Source of the DNA: Acidobacteriota bacterium
GTDB lineage: Bacteria; Acidobacteriota; Blastocatellia; Pyrinomonadales; Pyrinomonadaceae
DNA length: 14,386 nt
Direction: 5' to 3'
Assembly: GCA_029777145.1 (NCBI GenBank)
Contig: JAKOSS010000310.1
Span: 1-14,386, forward strand
Positions within the stretch are counted from its first letter, which is position 1. Each line of letters starts with the position of its first letter. This document shows, one piece after another, positions 7,072-14,386 of this stretch. The notes under the pieces were generated by a model that searched no databases, had not been told where the DNA came from, and worked only from the letters and a program-made list of their open reading frames with translations. The position numbers and the translations under genes were made by a program.

Positions 7072-8094
7072 TCACGAGCCGATGAACCGGGAATAGATGG
7101 CCCGCGCGACGCTCGGGTCGTCCGTTCCCTTGATTATTGCCCGCGCATCGGCGAAGACCGTGATCTCGTGATCGTCCGCGACGAAGCGGACAAGATACTC
7201 GTTTACTTTCACTTCGCCTAAAGGTCTCAGCTTTTCGGCCAGGCCGGCGAGGTTGATCGAAGTCGCGTTCGGCGGCCTGATCTGTACGGCGTCGCGCCCG
7301 CACAGGGACGTGAAGATCTCGCTTTCCTTTGCATCGAGAAACTCGAAGTTCCGTTTAACGCAGCACTCGCAATCCCCGTTCGGCCCGGCAAGCCGGATCT
7401 TCCGCCAGTCATTCCGCCAAACATCGATCTGCATCAGCGATCCGTGCAAAGCGTCGCGTTTTCCGATCATCAACTTGATCGCTTCCGTCGTTTGAACCGA
7501 CGACACGCTCGAAATGATCGCCTGTATAACGCCGGCCGTATCGCAGGTCGGAGCGCTTCCCGCCGCCGGGATCTCCTCGAAAATGCATCGCAGACACGGC
7601 GTTTCGGTCGGGATGATCGTCATCGTCGTGCCGTACGACGAAACGGCCGCACCGTATATCCAAGGCTTGCCGAGTTTGACCGCCGCGTCGTTCAAAAGAT
7701 AACGGATCTGGAAATTGTCGGTGCCGTCGACGGCGAGATCGACGTCCGCGAGCAGTGATTCGATATTCGTGTGATTGATATCGGCGACGACCGCGTCGAT
7801 CGTGATCTCCGAATTGATCGCTTCGAGCCGGTTCTTCGCCGCGATCGCCTTCGGAAGCCGGTCGCGCGCGTCGGATTCGGAATAAAGCGACTGCCTCTGA
7901 AGGTTTGAGAATTCGACGAAATCGCGGTCGACGACACGGACGAACCCGACGCCGGCGCGTGTCAGCGTCTCGGCGTGCGCCGCTCCGAGCGCCCCGGCTC
8001 CGACGACGAGAACGCGCGATTCGCCGAGCCGCCGCTGGCCATCGGCGCCGATCTCACGAAAGAGTATTTGCCGGCTGTATCGCCCGTTCATCAT
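7072..8094 (-). CDS. thiF: ThiF/MoeB-family adenylyltransferase (Bacillus ThiF type)
   Basis: A 340-residue E1-like enzyme that adenylates the C-terminal Gly of a small sulfur-carrier protein (ThiS for thiamine, MoaD for molybdopterin). The ATP loop GAGALG is at residues 32-37; D56, N64, R67, Q68, K82 and the TDN at 125-127 are the family's active-site positions. Zinc ligands are C167-x2-C170 and C242-x2-C245. A Cys in PTCDTAG (C184) fits the catalytic cysteine region. After the zinc pair there is an extra domain (about 262-340) beginning LCGRDAVQIRPP and ending in a GT-D-x-S-x-A-x-x-IYSRFIG tail, which I recognise from ThiF of Bacillus rather than E. coli MoeB. The ATG (8092-8094) follows the upstream stop by one base, pointing to translational coupling; a second ATG is adjacent. 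ThiF versus MoeB cannot be settled here. Confidence 0.88.
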   Translation of the reverse strand: MMNGRYSRQILFREIGADGQRRLGESRVLVVGAGALGAAHAETLTRAGVGFVRVVDRDFVEFSNLQRQSLYSESDARDRLPKAIAAKNRLEAINSEITIDAVVADINHTNIESLLADVDLAVDGTDNFQIRYLLNDAAVKLGKPWIYGAAVSSYGTTMTIIPTETPCLRCIFEEIPAAGSAPTCDTAGVIQAIISSVSSVQTTEAIKLMIGKRDALHGSLMQIDVWRNDWRKIRLAGPNGDCECCVKRNFEFLDAKESEIFTSLCGRDAVQIRPPNATSINLAGLAEKLRPLGEVKVNEYLVRFVADDHEITVFADARAIIKGTDDPSVARAIYSRFIGS

Positions 8095-8095
8095 T

Positions 8096-8809
8096 TCAAT
8101 CGAAAATGAGTTTCAGAAATTCGCGGACCGAGGTGCTCGGCAGCGAACGTGCCATTCCGCCCTGCTCGCGCATCGCCGACCGCCGCGCCTCGCGCTGTTC
8201 GAGATCGATGATCTCGCGCCGCCGCTCGTCGAGCTGGATCTTCTCTTTGTCTCGCTGGCGATCGATTCCGCCGGCGCGGATGAATTCGATGATCTTCGGA
8301 AGTTCGTCCGCGTCGCACCAGATGCCGTGCTGTTTGCAGGTGTCGATGATGACGCCGCTCGAGCGGGCGAAATTGCTGCGGTTCATGAGGTTCGTGCAGT
8401 CCGGGCACGGCACGTATTGGATCTTCGCCGGCGCGACCGACGGCGCGGCGGAAACGGTTCTGAGCACCGCCGCTTGTTTTTCCTGATCGGCGCAGACCCG
8501 TTCGAACGTCGGGACGTCGATCCAAAGTCCGTCGCACCTGACGCACTGGCCGAGGATCATTTCGTCGACGGCGAGCGGTTCGAGCCCGACGGCGCAGCGC
8601 GGACATTTGCCGAGTTTCCTGTCAGGTGTCGCGACCGCGACGACGGGTTCGCCGCAATGCGTGCAGTGTTTTGCGCCGACGAACATCAGCCCGAGGCATT
8701 TCGCGCACGCCGCCGTTTTGAGCCGCGATCCGCAAAAGCGGCAGAAACTGCTGTCTGAAGCGACGCTTGCGCCGCAGTTCGGACAATTCAATGCTTCGAT
8801 TTTGGACAT
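8096..8809 (-). CDS. Protein with four zinc ribbons (double zinc ribbon plus two zf-TFIIB)
   Basis: A 237-residue soluble protein built from consecutive zinc-binding units. Ligand sets: C9/C12/C23/C26, C35/C38/C49/C52 (a double zinc ribbon), C69/C72/C89/C92, and C135/C138/C158/H161, where the last Cys is replaced by His. Units three and four match the zf-TFIIB pattern, with CDGLWID and HGIWCDADEL after the second ligand pair. The C-terminal part (about 183-215) is very charged and probably helical or coiled coil (RQRDKEKIQLDERRREI). The function of such proteins is unknown. It lies between aroDE (10 bp upstream) and the thiF-like gene (1 bp downstream), so the three should be cotranscribed. 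The ribosome site before ATG 8807-8809 is weak. Confidence 0.88.
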   Translation of the reverse strand: MSKIEALNCPNCGASVASDSSFCRFCGSRLKTAACAKCLGLMFVGAKHCTHCGEPVVAVATPDRKLGKCPRCAVGLEPLAVDEMILGQCVRCDGLWIDVPTFERVCADQEKQAAVLRTVSAAPSVAPAKIQYVPCPDCTNLMNRSNFARSSGVIIDTCKQHGIWCDADELPKIIEFIRAGGIDRQRDKEKIQLDERRREIIDLEQREARRSAMREQGGMARSLPSTSVREFLKLIFD

Positions 8810-8819
8810 TTTACTTGGT

Positions 8820-10304
8820 TTATCTTCTCAGCCGCGCGAGCGCCGCCGCCCGCATCGTTTCGACGTCCGGCGTGACGCCGGTCCAGATCTCCTGCTGTCG
8901 CACGGCCTGGGCGACCAGCATTTCGAATCCGCCAAGCGTCGCCAAACCGTATTTTTGCGCATCCTTAAGAAAACGCGTCTCAAACGGATTATAGACGAGA
9001 TCATAAGCGAGTCGCGCCGATCGCAGAACGTCGTCGGGAACTGACGATTCGTTCTCGTGCGGACCGGTCGTCCCAAGCGGCGTCGCGTTGACGACGATCT
9101 CGAAAATCTTGCCCTCGACGCCGACCGCCGAGCGGCAGCCGAAGTCTCGCGCCAAAGCGGCCGCCTTTTCCGCGTTTCTCGCGACGATCGTCAGATCAGC
9201 GCCGGCAGCTACGAGCGCATACGCACAGGCGCGCGCCGCGCCGCCGGCACCGAAGATCGCGGCCGTGACGCCGTTGAGGTCGGAAAAACGTTCGCCGAGC
9301 GGCTTGATGAAACCGTCGGCGTCGGTGTTGAATCCGGTCAGCCGGCCGGCGTCGATGCGGATCGTGTTCACCGCTCCGATCCTGCGTGCCGATTCATCAA
9401 GTTCGTCGAGGTAATCGATGACCGCGACCTTGTGCGGGATCGTGACCGAAAATCCGCCGAGATCGACGCCCGTCCCGGCACGCACGAAATCCGTTATGAA
9501 TCCGTCAAGATCAGCAACCTGAAACGGCACGAACATCGCGTCGAAACCGCCATTGGTGAAGGCGGCGTTGTGGATATACGGCGACATCGAGTAGCTCGTG
9601 TTGCTGCCGATGATGCCGTAGATCTTGGTTTCGCGGGTCCTTTCGTCGGCGCGGAATACGCCTGCGAGATCGTCCGCGGTGATCTGCCCGGGTGCGGTTG
9701 CCAGATCAGACGCCGGCGCCGCGTAAGTGAGCAGCGATCCGTGCGCCGGTCCGGCGATCCGCGTCCATTTTCCCGGCTCGCCCATGGCGATCGCGATGAT
9801 CTCCTTGCCTGCCGCCGGTCTTGACAGCAGTTTCCAGACCGGTAGCGAGTCGGCGAAATCGTCTGCATGTGCCGCGATCTTGATCGCGTCGCAATCGAGG
9901 GCGGCGAGTTTGTCGAAGACGGCGTTGAGATCGTCGGCCGACGGCGCACGATCAAAAAAATGGTGCGAGCGGATGACTTTCGCGAATCCTTCAGGTTTGC
10001 ATTCGAGATCCGCTTCAAGATCGCACCAGTCGGCAAGACGGGCTGCGCGGTTCCAAAATTCGCGCCTTTCTTCCGTCGAGAGTTCGCGGAAGCCGCCCTG
10101 ACCACCGTTTTCAGGGCGGAACGTCGCGAGGATCCTGCCTTTGAAATCACTGCGGAACCTGTCGAACGCCGGAACGAGGACCTCGAAATCGACTCGATCG
10201 AGAGAATCAAAACGGACCTCGATCACGTCCGCGCGCGGCTTCGCGTCCGTCATCCGTTTCATCAGTTCATCGACCGTCGCGGCGGCCACCGAAATGCAGA
10301 TCAT
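8820..10304 (-). CDS. aroDE: Bifunctional 3-dehydroquinate dehydratase / shikimate dehydrogenase
   Basis: A fused enzyme of the shikimate pathway, about 494 residues. The N-terminal half (about 1-215) is a type I dehydroquinate dehydratase: it starts MICISVAA, has IEVRFD and ILATFR strands, the catalytic His in SHHFF (about 114-115), and the Schiff-base Lys in DAIKIA (about 142). The C-terminal half (about 225-494) is shikimate dehydrogenase: SxSxSP-type substrate site (SYSMSP, about 238-243), Lys in TIPHK (292), the Asp of NTDADG, the NADP loop GAGGAA (352-357) and GGFEMLVAQA near the end. It makes shikimate from 3-dehydroquinate via 3-dehydroshikimate. I use ATG 10302-10304; the frame extends to a TTG at 10319, but that lies inside the heptad repeat and adds only five residues. 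AAAAGG directly abuts the ATG, so the ribosome site is poorly placed. First gene of the zinc-ribbon/thiF cluster. Confidence 0.93.
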   Translation of the reverse strand: MICISVAAATVDELMKRMTDAKPRADVIEVRFDSLDRVDFEVLVPAFDRFRSDFKGRILATFRPENGGQGGFRELSTEERREFWNRAARLADWCDLEADLECKPEGFAKVIRSHHFFDRAPSADDLNAVFDKLAALDCDAIKIAAHADDFADSLPVWKLLSRPAAGKEIIAIAMGEPGKWTRIAGPAHGSLLTYAAPASDLATAPGQITADDLAGVFRADERTRETKIYGIIGSNTSYSMSPYIHNAAFTNGGFDAMFVPFQVADLDGFITDFVRAGTGVDLGGFSVTIPHKVAVIDYLDELDESARRIGAVNTIRIDAGRLTGFNTDADGFIKPLGERFSDLNGVTAAIFGAGGAARACAYALVAAGADLTIVARNAEKAAALARDFGCRSAVGVEGKIFEIVVNATPLGTTGPHENESSVPDDVLRSARLAYDLVYNPFETRFLKDAQKYGLATLGGFEMLVAQAVRQQEIWTGVTPDVETMRAAALARLRR

Positions 10305-10313
10305 CCTTTTGAA

Positions 10314-10391
10314 ATTCAAAATTCAAAATTCAAGATTCAAAATGCAAGGTTCAAGATGTTTCGCGATTTTTTGAATCTTGAATTTTGAATT
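10314..10391. repeat. AT-rich heptad array forming a 22-bp perfect inverted repeat
   Basis: Six units based on ATTCAAA/ATTCAAG fill 10314-10355; three reversed units (TTGAATC, TTGAATT, TTGAATT) fill 10371-10391. As a result 10321-10342 is perfectly complementary to 10369-10390 with a 26-nt loop. It lies between the TspO-like gene and aroDE, both on the minus strand, and almost reaches the aroDE start. A transcript reading through would fold into a long AT-rich stem, which could slow or end transcription or mask the aroDE ribosome site. Confidence 0.9.
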
Positions 10392-10404
10392 GGCAGGTCA
10401 AAAA

Positions 10405-11145
10405 TCAGGTTCTTGGACTCGAATTCTTGTCCATTACAAAACTCACGGTCGCGATCAGACACGCAATCACGCCGACGGCGCACGCCGCCACGATCAGCGT
10501 CGCGCCGCTTTGTTTGACGGCGATCGCCGTCAGCGCCCACGCGATCGCCAGCGGATAAAGATGATTCGCGAAAATGATCCGGATGAAGATCCCGGCCGCC
10601 GCGGCGATGAAAATGAAGACCGCCGCGACCGCCGGCATCTTCGCGAGTCCCGATCCCTGCGACGCGAGCACGATCATCAGGTTGACGAGCGTCGCCGCCG
10701 TTACCCAGCCCGCGTAAATGCCGAACGGCGCCTTGACGAACCAGTATTCGCCGGCGCCCTCGGTCGATCTCAATCTTGAGTTGATGGCCAGCAAAACGAT
10801 CAGCAGCAACGCGATGACAACGAGGCACATCACGAGCGATTCCATCGCCCAAAGATAGAGCCAGGCGCAATTGAGGACGCAGCTGAGAAGATACAGCGTG
10901 CGGACCGCACCGTATTTTCCGGCGTTTCCGGGCAGCGCCTGATAAATGCTGAACGCGATCAGCCCGACGTAGATCAGGCTCCAGATCGCAAACGCGTATC
11001 CCGCGGGTGTGATCATCGTCGGATTCTTGTCCGAGATAACCTTTGTTACGACGCCGCCGAGAATTCCCGTCGCGGCCATCCAATTGAAAACGATCGTCCC
11101 GACCGTCGCCAAAGGTATGAGAAGTTGTCTGATCCTTGAGTCCAT
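10405..11145 (-). CDS. TspO/MBR-like (tryptophan-rich sensory protein family) membrane protein
   Basis: A 246-residue, very hydrophobic protein with about eight predicted spans (roughly residues 6-28, 48-70, 81-100, 103-122, 140-160, 171-192, 194-211, 216-236). The text TPAGYAFAIWSLIYVGL (about 46-62) is the signature I associate with proteins annotated as tryptophan-rich sensory protein; W/L/Y-rich patterns follow (NCAWLYLW, about 92-99; FGIYAGWVTAA, about 141-151). Classical TspO has five helices and about 160 residues and binds porphyrins or sterols; this longer form is a distant relation whose ligand is unknown. ATG 11143-11145 gives the first span directly; no strong ribosome site is visible. 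An AT-rich hairpin (10321-10390) follows the gene. Confidence 0.75.
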   Translation of the reverse strand: MDSRIRQLLIPLATVGTIVFNWMAATGILGGVVTKVISDKNPTMITPAGYAFAIWSLIYVGLIAFSIYQALPGNAGKYGAVRTLYLLSCVLNCAWLYLWAMESLVMCLVVIALLLIVLLAINSRLRSTEGAGEYWFVKAPFGIYAGWVTAATLVNLMIVLASQGSGLAKMPAVAAVFIFIAAAAGIFIRIIFANHLYPLAIAWALTAIAVKQSGATLIVAACAVGVIACLIATVSFVMDKNSSPRT

Positions 11146-11215
11146 ATGAATTTTGAAACCGGGGATTTTCTAATATACTGGCACAAAATTCGGCTCCAAA
11201 GCGAGACGATCCCGG

Positions 11216-11243
11216 GATTCAGAGTTCAAGATTCAAGATTCAA
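11216..11243. repeat. AT-rich heptad array, left arm (4 units)
   Basis: Units GATTCAG, AGTTCAA, GATTCAA, GATTCAA follow each other with 7-bp period. The sequence is of the same type as the array at 10314-10355 and is inverted relative to 11491-11518. The span 11146-11718 has no gene I can support; this array, the stem-loops at 11364-11439 and the right-arm array are its visible content. Confidence 0.8.
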
Positions 11244-11363
11244 GAAGTTCGCGATTCGTGAGTATTGGTTGTTGAACCTTGGAGGATGTCGGAATAATCG
11301 CGCTGCCCGAGCATTCAAGTCATTCACCTCGGAGAAGTTGCCTTTCGCGGTTTTTAGCGTGAA

Positions 11364-11439
11364 TTTGCGGTCCAAAAAAAAGTTCCGACCGCAAAGGAAC
11401 GCGAATCGTCGCGAAAAGCGACGGCGGCGAGTGATTCGC
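11364..11439. other. Two stem-loops in a gene-free spacer
   Basis: First, a perfect 9-bp stem: TTTGCGGTC (11364-11372) pairs with GACCGCAAA (11387-11395) around an A-rich 14-nt loop. Second, a nested structure: GCGAATC (11401-11407) pairs with GATTCGC (11433-11439), and CGTCGC (11407-11412) with GCGACG (11418-11423) closes a GAAAA loop; position 11407 can join only one of the two stems. The span could be a structured RNA, a remnant of a small mobile element, or chance in GC-rich DNA; no known RNA family is recognised. Confidence 0.45.
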
Positions 11440-11490
11440 ATACTCGAGAGCCGTTCGGATTAGAGTTCGGTGAATTCTCCGACAGGATGA

Positions 11491-11518
11491 TTGAATCTTG
11501 AAATCTGGAATTTTGGAA
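11491..11518. repeat. AT-rich heptad array, right arm (4 units)
   Basis: TTGAATC, TTGAAAT, CTGGAAT, TTTGGAA keep the 7-bp period while drifting in sequence. The first twelve bases are the exact reverse complement of 11225-11236, so this and the array at 11216-11243 form inverted arms around about 250 bp. Confidence 0.7.
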
Positions 11519-11718
11519 GCCTGTTTCCCGGATTCCGTTCACGATTTCGTATGAAAATTACGGAAAACGTAAACGAAACGAGCAGAATCCAAAGCCCGAC
11601 GTCGGATTTTTCGACTGTTTACAAGGTTTTTGAGTCTAACGCTTGTGTGGCATCGCGATTGCAACTGATAATCGCGGCATCTTTCCCCGATATGCCCCCG
11701 AGAAAGGAAAGAGGTGAA

Positions 11719-11967
11719 ATGATGAAGGCAGTAAAAAGATTCGTTCTGATGGCGGCGCTGATGATCGTGGGTACTTTTGCGGTCAGCGCTCAGCGTCAGG
11801 ACAACGACAACAAGCAGCGTCCGCCGAAACCGGATGTGAAGATCCAGCCGCAGGACAAGAACAAGCCGCGCGACAACGATCGTCCGAAGGACAACAATAA
11901 CAACAACAATTCCAAGAAACCGCAATATGCGTTGCTCGTTTCGATCAGGAATGACGATTCGGCGTAG
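11719..11967 (+). CDS. Small secreted Asn/Asp/Lys/Pro-rich protein
   Basis: An 82-residue exported protein of unknown function. Residues 1-24 are a signal peptide (MMKAVKRF, hydrophobic core, cleavage likely after SAQ or VSA). The mature part (about 25-66) is low complexity, dominated by Asp, Asn, Gln, Lys, Pro and Arg, with a run of six Asn encoded by AAC/AAT triplets, and should be disordered. It ends in a short hydrophobic patch (QYALLVSI) and a charged tail. ATG 11719 (a second ATG follows directly) is chosen for the signal peptide and the GAGG a few bases upstream; the frame is open much further upstream but crosses the heptad array. A dyad (11654-11660/11670-11676) lies in its leader or promoter. 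A strong terminator follows, so it is a single-gene unit. Confidence 0.72.
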   Translation: MMKAVKRFVLMAALMIVGTFAVSAQRQDNDNKQRPPKPDVKIQPQDKNKPRDNDRPKDNNNNNNSKKPQYALLVSIRNDDSA

Positions 11968-11991
11968 GTTTTGGTCAAGGTACATTCATGG

Positions 11992-12016
11992 AAAGCAGGC
12001 TCCGGCCTGCTTTTTT
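11992..12016 (+). terminator. Rho-independent terminator after the small secreted protein
   Basis: AAAGCAGGC (11992-12000) pairs perfectly with GCCTGCTTT (12005-12013) around a TCCG tetraloop, followed by a run of T. It begins 24 bp after the stop codon at 11967. Confidence 0.92.
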
Positions 12017-12054
12017 CGTTTTTGGGATCCGTATCGGGCGATGGCATTTGGTGG

Positions 12055-12133
12055 CCGGATTTCAGATATGGAAGAGTCCCGAAGGGACGTCGGACCCTGC
12101 GCCAAAGGTTACATATCCGGTGCCCCTTCGGGC
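12055..12133. repeat. Cluster of short palindromes, REP-like
   Basis: CCGGAT (12055-12060) is inverted as ATCCGG (12115-12120). Inside is GTCCC-GAA-GGGAC (12076-12088), and just outside is GCCC-CTTC-GGGC (12122-12133), whose core is the reverse complement of the first core. Dispersed GC hairpins with a CCCGAAGGG core are common in intergenic DNA of several phyla, so this may be a copy or remnant of such an element. Only one copy is in the window. Confidence 0.45.
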
Positions 12134-12220
12134 TGTATCGTAGCATTGTGAACACAGCGACTCGGCGGTTCGAAAAAGATCAGTCGGTTGTCCTTCGCGT
12201 TAATTGCCTTGAATCCATCT

Positions 12221-12250
12221 TTGTCAGATCGAGCGTTTCCGAATTAAACT
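12221..12250 (+). promoter_or_regulatory. Possible sigma-70-type promoter for xylB-xylA
   Basis: TTGTCA (12221-12226), a 17-18 bp spacer and TTAAAC/TAAACT (12244-12250) resemble -35 and -10 boxes about 55 bp before the xylB start. The match at -10 is moderate, and the rest of 12134-12304 shows no clear operator. Confidence 0.3.
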
Positions 12251-12304
12251 TGAAACACCGTTCGCAGTTTTGGTTAACCGCTTTTCTGCGGAGCGTGTCA
12301 AGCA

Positions 12305-13789
12305 ATGAAATATCTTGGGATCGATATCGGAACCGGCGGCTCGCGGGCCGTCGTGATCGATGAAGCCGGCGCGGTGCTCGCGTCGCGGACCGCGGACCAT
12401 GCGGCGTTCGCGTCGCCCGCGATCGGCTGGGCCGAACAGGACCCGCGCGATTGGTGGCGTGCCAGCGTCGAGGCGATCCGCGGCGTTCTCGAGATCGTTC
12501 CGGCACGCGAGATCGGCGCAGTCAGCTTTTCGGGCCAGATGCACGGCTCGGTGATGCTCGACGCGATGGACGATGTCGTCCGACCGGCGTTGCTGTGGTG
12601 CGACCAGCGGACCTCGGCGCAGTGCAACGAGATCACGGACACGATCGGCCGCAAACGCTTGATCGAACTGGTCTCGAATCCGGCGGTCACCGGTCTTACG
12701 CTGCCGAAACTGCTGTGGGTCCGCGAGAATGAGCCGGAAAATTGGGATCGCGTCCGATCCGTGCTTCTGCCGAAGGATTACATCCGGTTGCGACTGACCG
12801 GCGAAAAAGCGTCGGACGTTGCCGATTCATCTGGAACGCTCTATTTCGACGTCCGGAATCGTCGCTATTCGAGCGAAATAATGTCCGCGCTCGGACTCGA
12901 TCCGGCTTTATTCCCGCCGGTCTTCGAATCCGTCGAACTCACGGGATCGGTCAGCGCCGCGGCGGCGGCCGAGACCGGACTCGTTGCGGGAACGAAAGTG
13001 GTCGCGGGCGCCGGCGACAATGCCGCTGGCGCGATCGGAATGGGGATCGTCAAGCCGGGAATGCTTTCGGCGACGATCGGCACGTCGGGCGTCATTTTCG
13101 CCGTCACGGACGAGCCGAAACTCGACCTAAAAGGCCGCATCCATACGCTCTGCCATGCCGTTCCGGGACGCTGGCACAACACCGGCGTGACGCTCGCCGC
13201 CGGACTTTCGTTCAAATGGTTCCGCGAGACTCTCGGCGCCGGACAAAGTTACGACGAATTGACCGAAGCCGCGTCGCATGTCCCGAGCGGATCGAACGGA
13301 CTTCTTTGGCTGCCGTACCTGATGGGCGAACGCGCCCCGCATCTTGATCCCGACGCCCGCGCCGCATTCGTCGGCCTGACGGCGTCGCACACGCGGGCGC
13401 ACATGACGCGGGCGGTGCTCGAGGGCGTCGCGTTCTCACTCAAGGATTCGATCGAGATCTTCTGCGAACTCGGCGCGCGGATGTCATCGGTCAGGCTCGG
13501 CGGCGGCGGCGCGACTTCGCCACTTTGGCGCCGGATCCAGGCGGATGTTTACGGGATGCCGTGTGAAACGATCGAGGCGGAGGAAGGCGCGGCGTTCGGC
13601 GCGGCGATCCTCGCGGGCGTCGGCGCCGGCGAATGGACCTCAGTTGACGAAGCCTGCGAACTTTCGATCAAGACGGATCAACGCATCGAGCCGGTCGCGG
13701 AATCGTCGCGTTCGCTTGCTGCCAACTACGACGCGTACACGCAGCTTTACGCCGCCCTTAAACCGGTGATCGCAACGCTAAATCATTGA
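12305..13789 (+). CDS. xylB: Xylulokinase
   Basis: A 494-residue FGGY-family sugar kinase that phosphorylates D-xylulose to xylulose-5-phosphate for the pentose phosphate pathway. The N-terminal phosphate loop [10 protein letters not shown] is at residues 5-14. Substrate-side text typical of XylB is present: [11 protein letters not shown] (about 76-86), [19 protein letters not shown] (about 132-144), [14 protein letters not shown] (about 154-167). The catalytic Asp is D238 in [12 protein letters not shown]-terminal ATP-side motifs include [22 protein letters not shown] and [11 protein letters not shown]. Length fits the family. ATG 12305 has GGAG 11 nt upstream, slightly far. It is followed after 25 bp by xylA, so the two form a xylose operon. 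Confidence 0.96.
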   Translation: MKYLGIDIGTGGSRAVVIDEAGAVLASRTADHAAFASPAIGWAEQDPRDWWRASVEAIRGVLEIVPAREIGAVSFSGQMHGSVMLDAMDDVVRPALLWCDQRTSAQCNEITDTIGRKRLIELVSNPAVTGLTLPKLLWVRENEPENWDRVRSVLLPKDYIRLRLTGEKASDVADSSGTLYFDVRNRRYSSEIMSALGLDPALFPPVFESVELTGSVSAAAAAETGLVAGTKVVAGAGDNAAGAIGMGIVKPGMLSATIGTSGVIFAVTDEPKLDLKGRIHTLCHAVPGRWHNTGVTLAAGLSFKWFRETLGAGQSYDELTEAASHVPSGSNGLLWLPYLMGERAPHLDPDARAAFVGLTASHTRAHMTRAVLEGVAFSLKDSIEIFCELGARMSSVRLGGGGATSPLWRRIQADVYGMPCETIEAEEGAAFGAAILAGVGAGEWTSVDEACELSIKTDQRIEPVAESSRSLAANYDAYTQLYAALKPVIATLNH

Positions 13790-13814
13790 TTGTATTGGAG
13801 ATCGTCACAAGATT

Positions 13815-14386
13815 ATGAACAACGGAAGATTTGAACCAAAACCGGAGCACAAGTTTACTTTTGGACTGTGGACCGTCGGAAACCGCGGGCGCGATCCGTT
13901 CGGCGACGCCGTGCGAGAAGGAAAGTCGCCCGTCGAACTCGTCGAACTTCTCGCGGAAGTCGGCGCTTACGGCGTGAATTTCCACGACAACGACCTTGTC
14001 CCGATCGACGCGACCGCGGCTGAACGCAACTCGATTGTCGACAAATTTCGCAAAGCTTGCGACGCGAACGGCATCAAGGTGCCGATGGCGACCGTCAATC
14101 TTTTCTACGATCCGGTGTTTCGCGACGGTGCGTTCACCGCAAATGACTCACGGGTCCGCGCCTACGCGATCCAAAAGACGATGCGCGCGATGGACCTCGG
14201 CGCCGAATTTGGCGCGGAAACTTTCGTCCTTTGGGGCGGCCGTGAGGGCGTGGAAACGGACGCCTGCCGCAAGACCGAGGACGCGATCAAGCGCTTCCGC
14301 GAGGGGCTGAATTATCTTTGCGAATACAACAAAGCGCAGAATTACGGCTACAAGTTCGCGCTCGAGGCGAAGCCGAACGAACCGCG
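13815..14386 (+). CDS. xylA: Xylose isomerase, N-terminal part (cut by window edge)
   Basis: The 190 visible codons are open to the window end and encode the TIM-barrel enzyme converting D-xylose to D-xylulose, the substrate of the preceding xylB. The text [17 protein letters not shown] (14-30) marks the actinomycete-type (class I) isomerase. Catalytic and metal residues line up with those of the Streptomyces enzyme at a constant offset of +3: H57 and D60 in FHDND, W140 in VLWGGREG, E184 and K186 in LEAKPNEP. The remaining metal ligands lie outside the window. ATG 13815 is the first in frame and gives the usual N-terminus; the nearest purine-rich GGAG (13797-13800) is 14 nt away, so translation may partly depend on coupling to xylB. 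Confidence 0.95.
   Translation, partial: MNNGRFEPKPEHKFTFGLWTVGNRGRDPFGDAVREGKSPVELVELLAEVGAYGVNFHDNDLVPIDATAAERNSIVDKFRKACDANGIKVPMATVNLFYDPVFRDGAFTANDSRVRAYAIQKTMRAMDLGAEFGAETFVLWGGREGVETDACRKTEDAIKRFREGLNYLCEYNKAQNYGYKFALEAKPNEP

Noticed and set aside
11174..11195. Sigma-54-like CTGGCAC box on the plus strand
   Set aside because: No TTGC at the right distance; the -12 position reads TCGGC, and no gene follows nearby.
11146..11463. 105-residue plus-strand open frame
   Set aside because: Its start overlaps the TspO-like gene's start on the other strand, it has no ribosome site, it crosses the heptad array, and its Lys/Arg-rich end arises from the stem-loop DNA.
11216..11518. Complete insertion sequence
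   Set aside because: No transposase frame or target-site duplication is visible between the inverted arms; only a non-autonomous element remains possible.

Overview
The window looks like a chromosomal stretch from an Acidobacteriota member, probably Blastocatellia/Pyrinomonadaceae-like. I base this on the GC-rich coding DNA with dense antisense shadow ORFs, a VWFA-related protein of the type common in Acidobacteriota, AT-rich and GC-rich heptanucleotide arrays between genes, and a fused AroDE. This placement comes from recognised protein families, not from a database search.

Layout. 1-4627 is all minus strand: the N-terminus of a short-chain dehydrogenase (cut by the window edge), an intergenic block of 7-bp repeats, a secreted beta-propeller protein, a terminator, a small membrane protein, and a type II NADH dehydrogenase (ndh). 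4628-4903 is a divergent spacer holding a near-consensus sigma-54 promoter. That promoter points into a compact plus-strand operon (4904-7068) of four genes: a BCAM0308-like zinc-ribbon protein, a 78-aa two-CxxC protein, a secreted VWA-like protein with a degenerate MIDAS, and a DUF302 protein. This operon converges, with a gap of only 3 bp, on a minus-strand cluster aroDE - four-zinc-ribbon protein - thiF/moeB-like gene (10304-7072). A TspO-like membrane protein (11145-10405) lies upstream, separated by a heptad array that forms a 22-bp perfect inverted repeat. 11146-11718 has no gene but holds two inverted heptad arrays around strong stem-loops. Then come a small secreted Asn/Asp/Lys/Pro-rich protein with a clear terminator, a palindrome-rich spacer, and xylB followed by xylA (3' end outside the window).

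How the genes work together. xylB-xylA form the classical xylose to xylulose-5-phosphate route. ndh feeds electrons from NADH to quinone. AroDE covers two consecutive shikimate-pathway steps. ThiF/MoeB-like activates a sulfur-carrier protein for thiamine or molybdopterin synthesis.

The most unusual features are (i) the sigma-54 promoter and the zinc-ribbon/VWA/DUF302 operon it appears to control, whose families have little characterised function, and (ii) several unrelated heptamer repeat families that keep the same 7-bp period in different intergenic regions.
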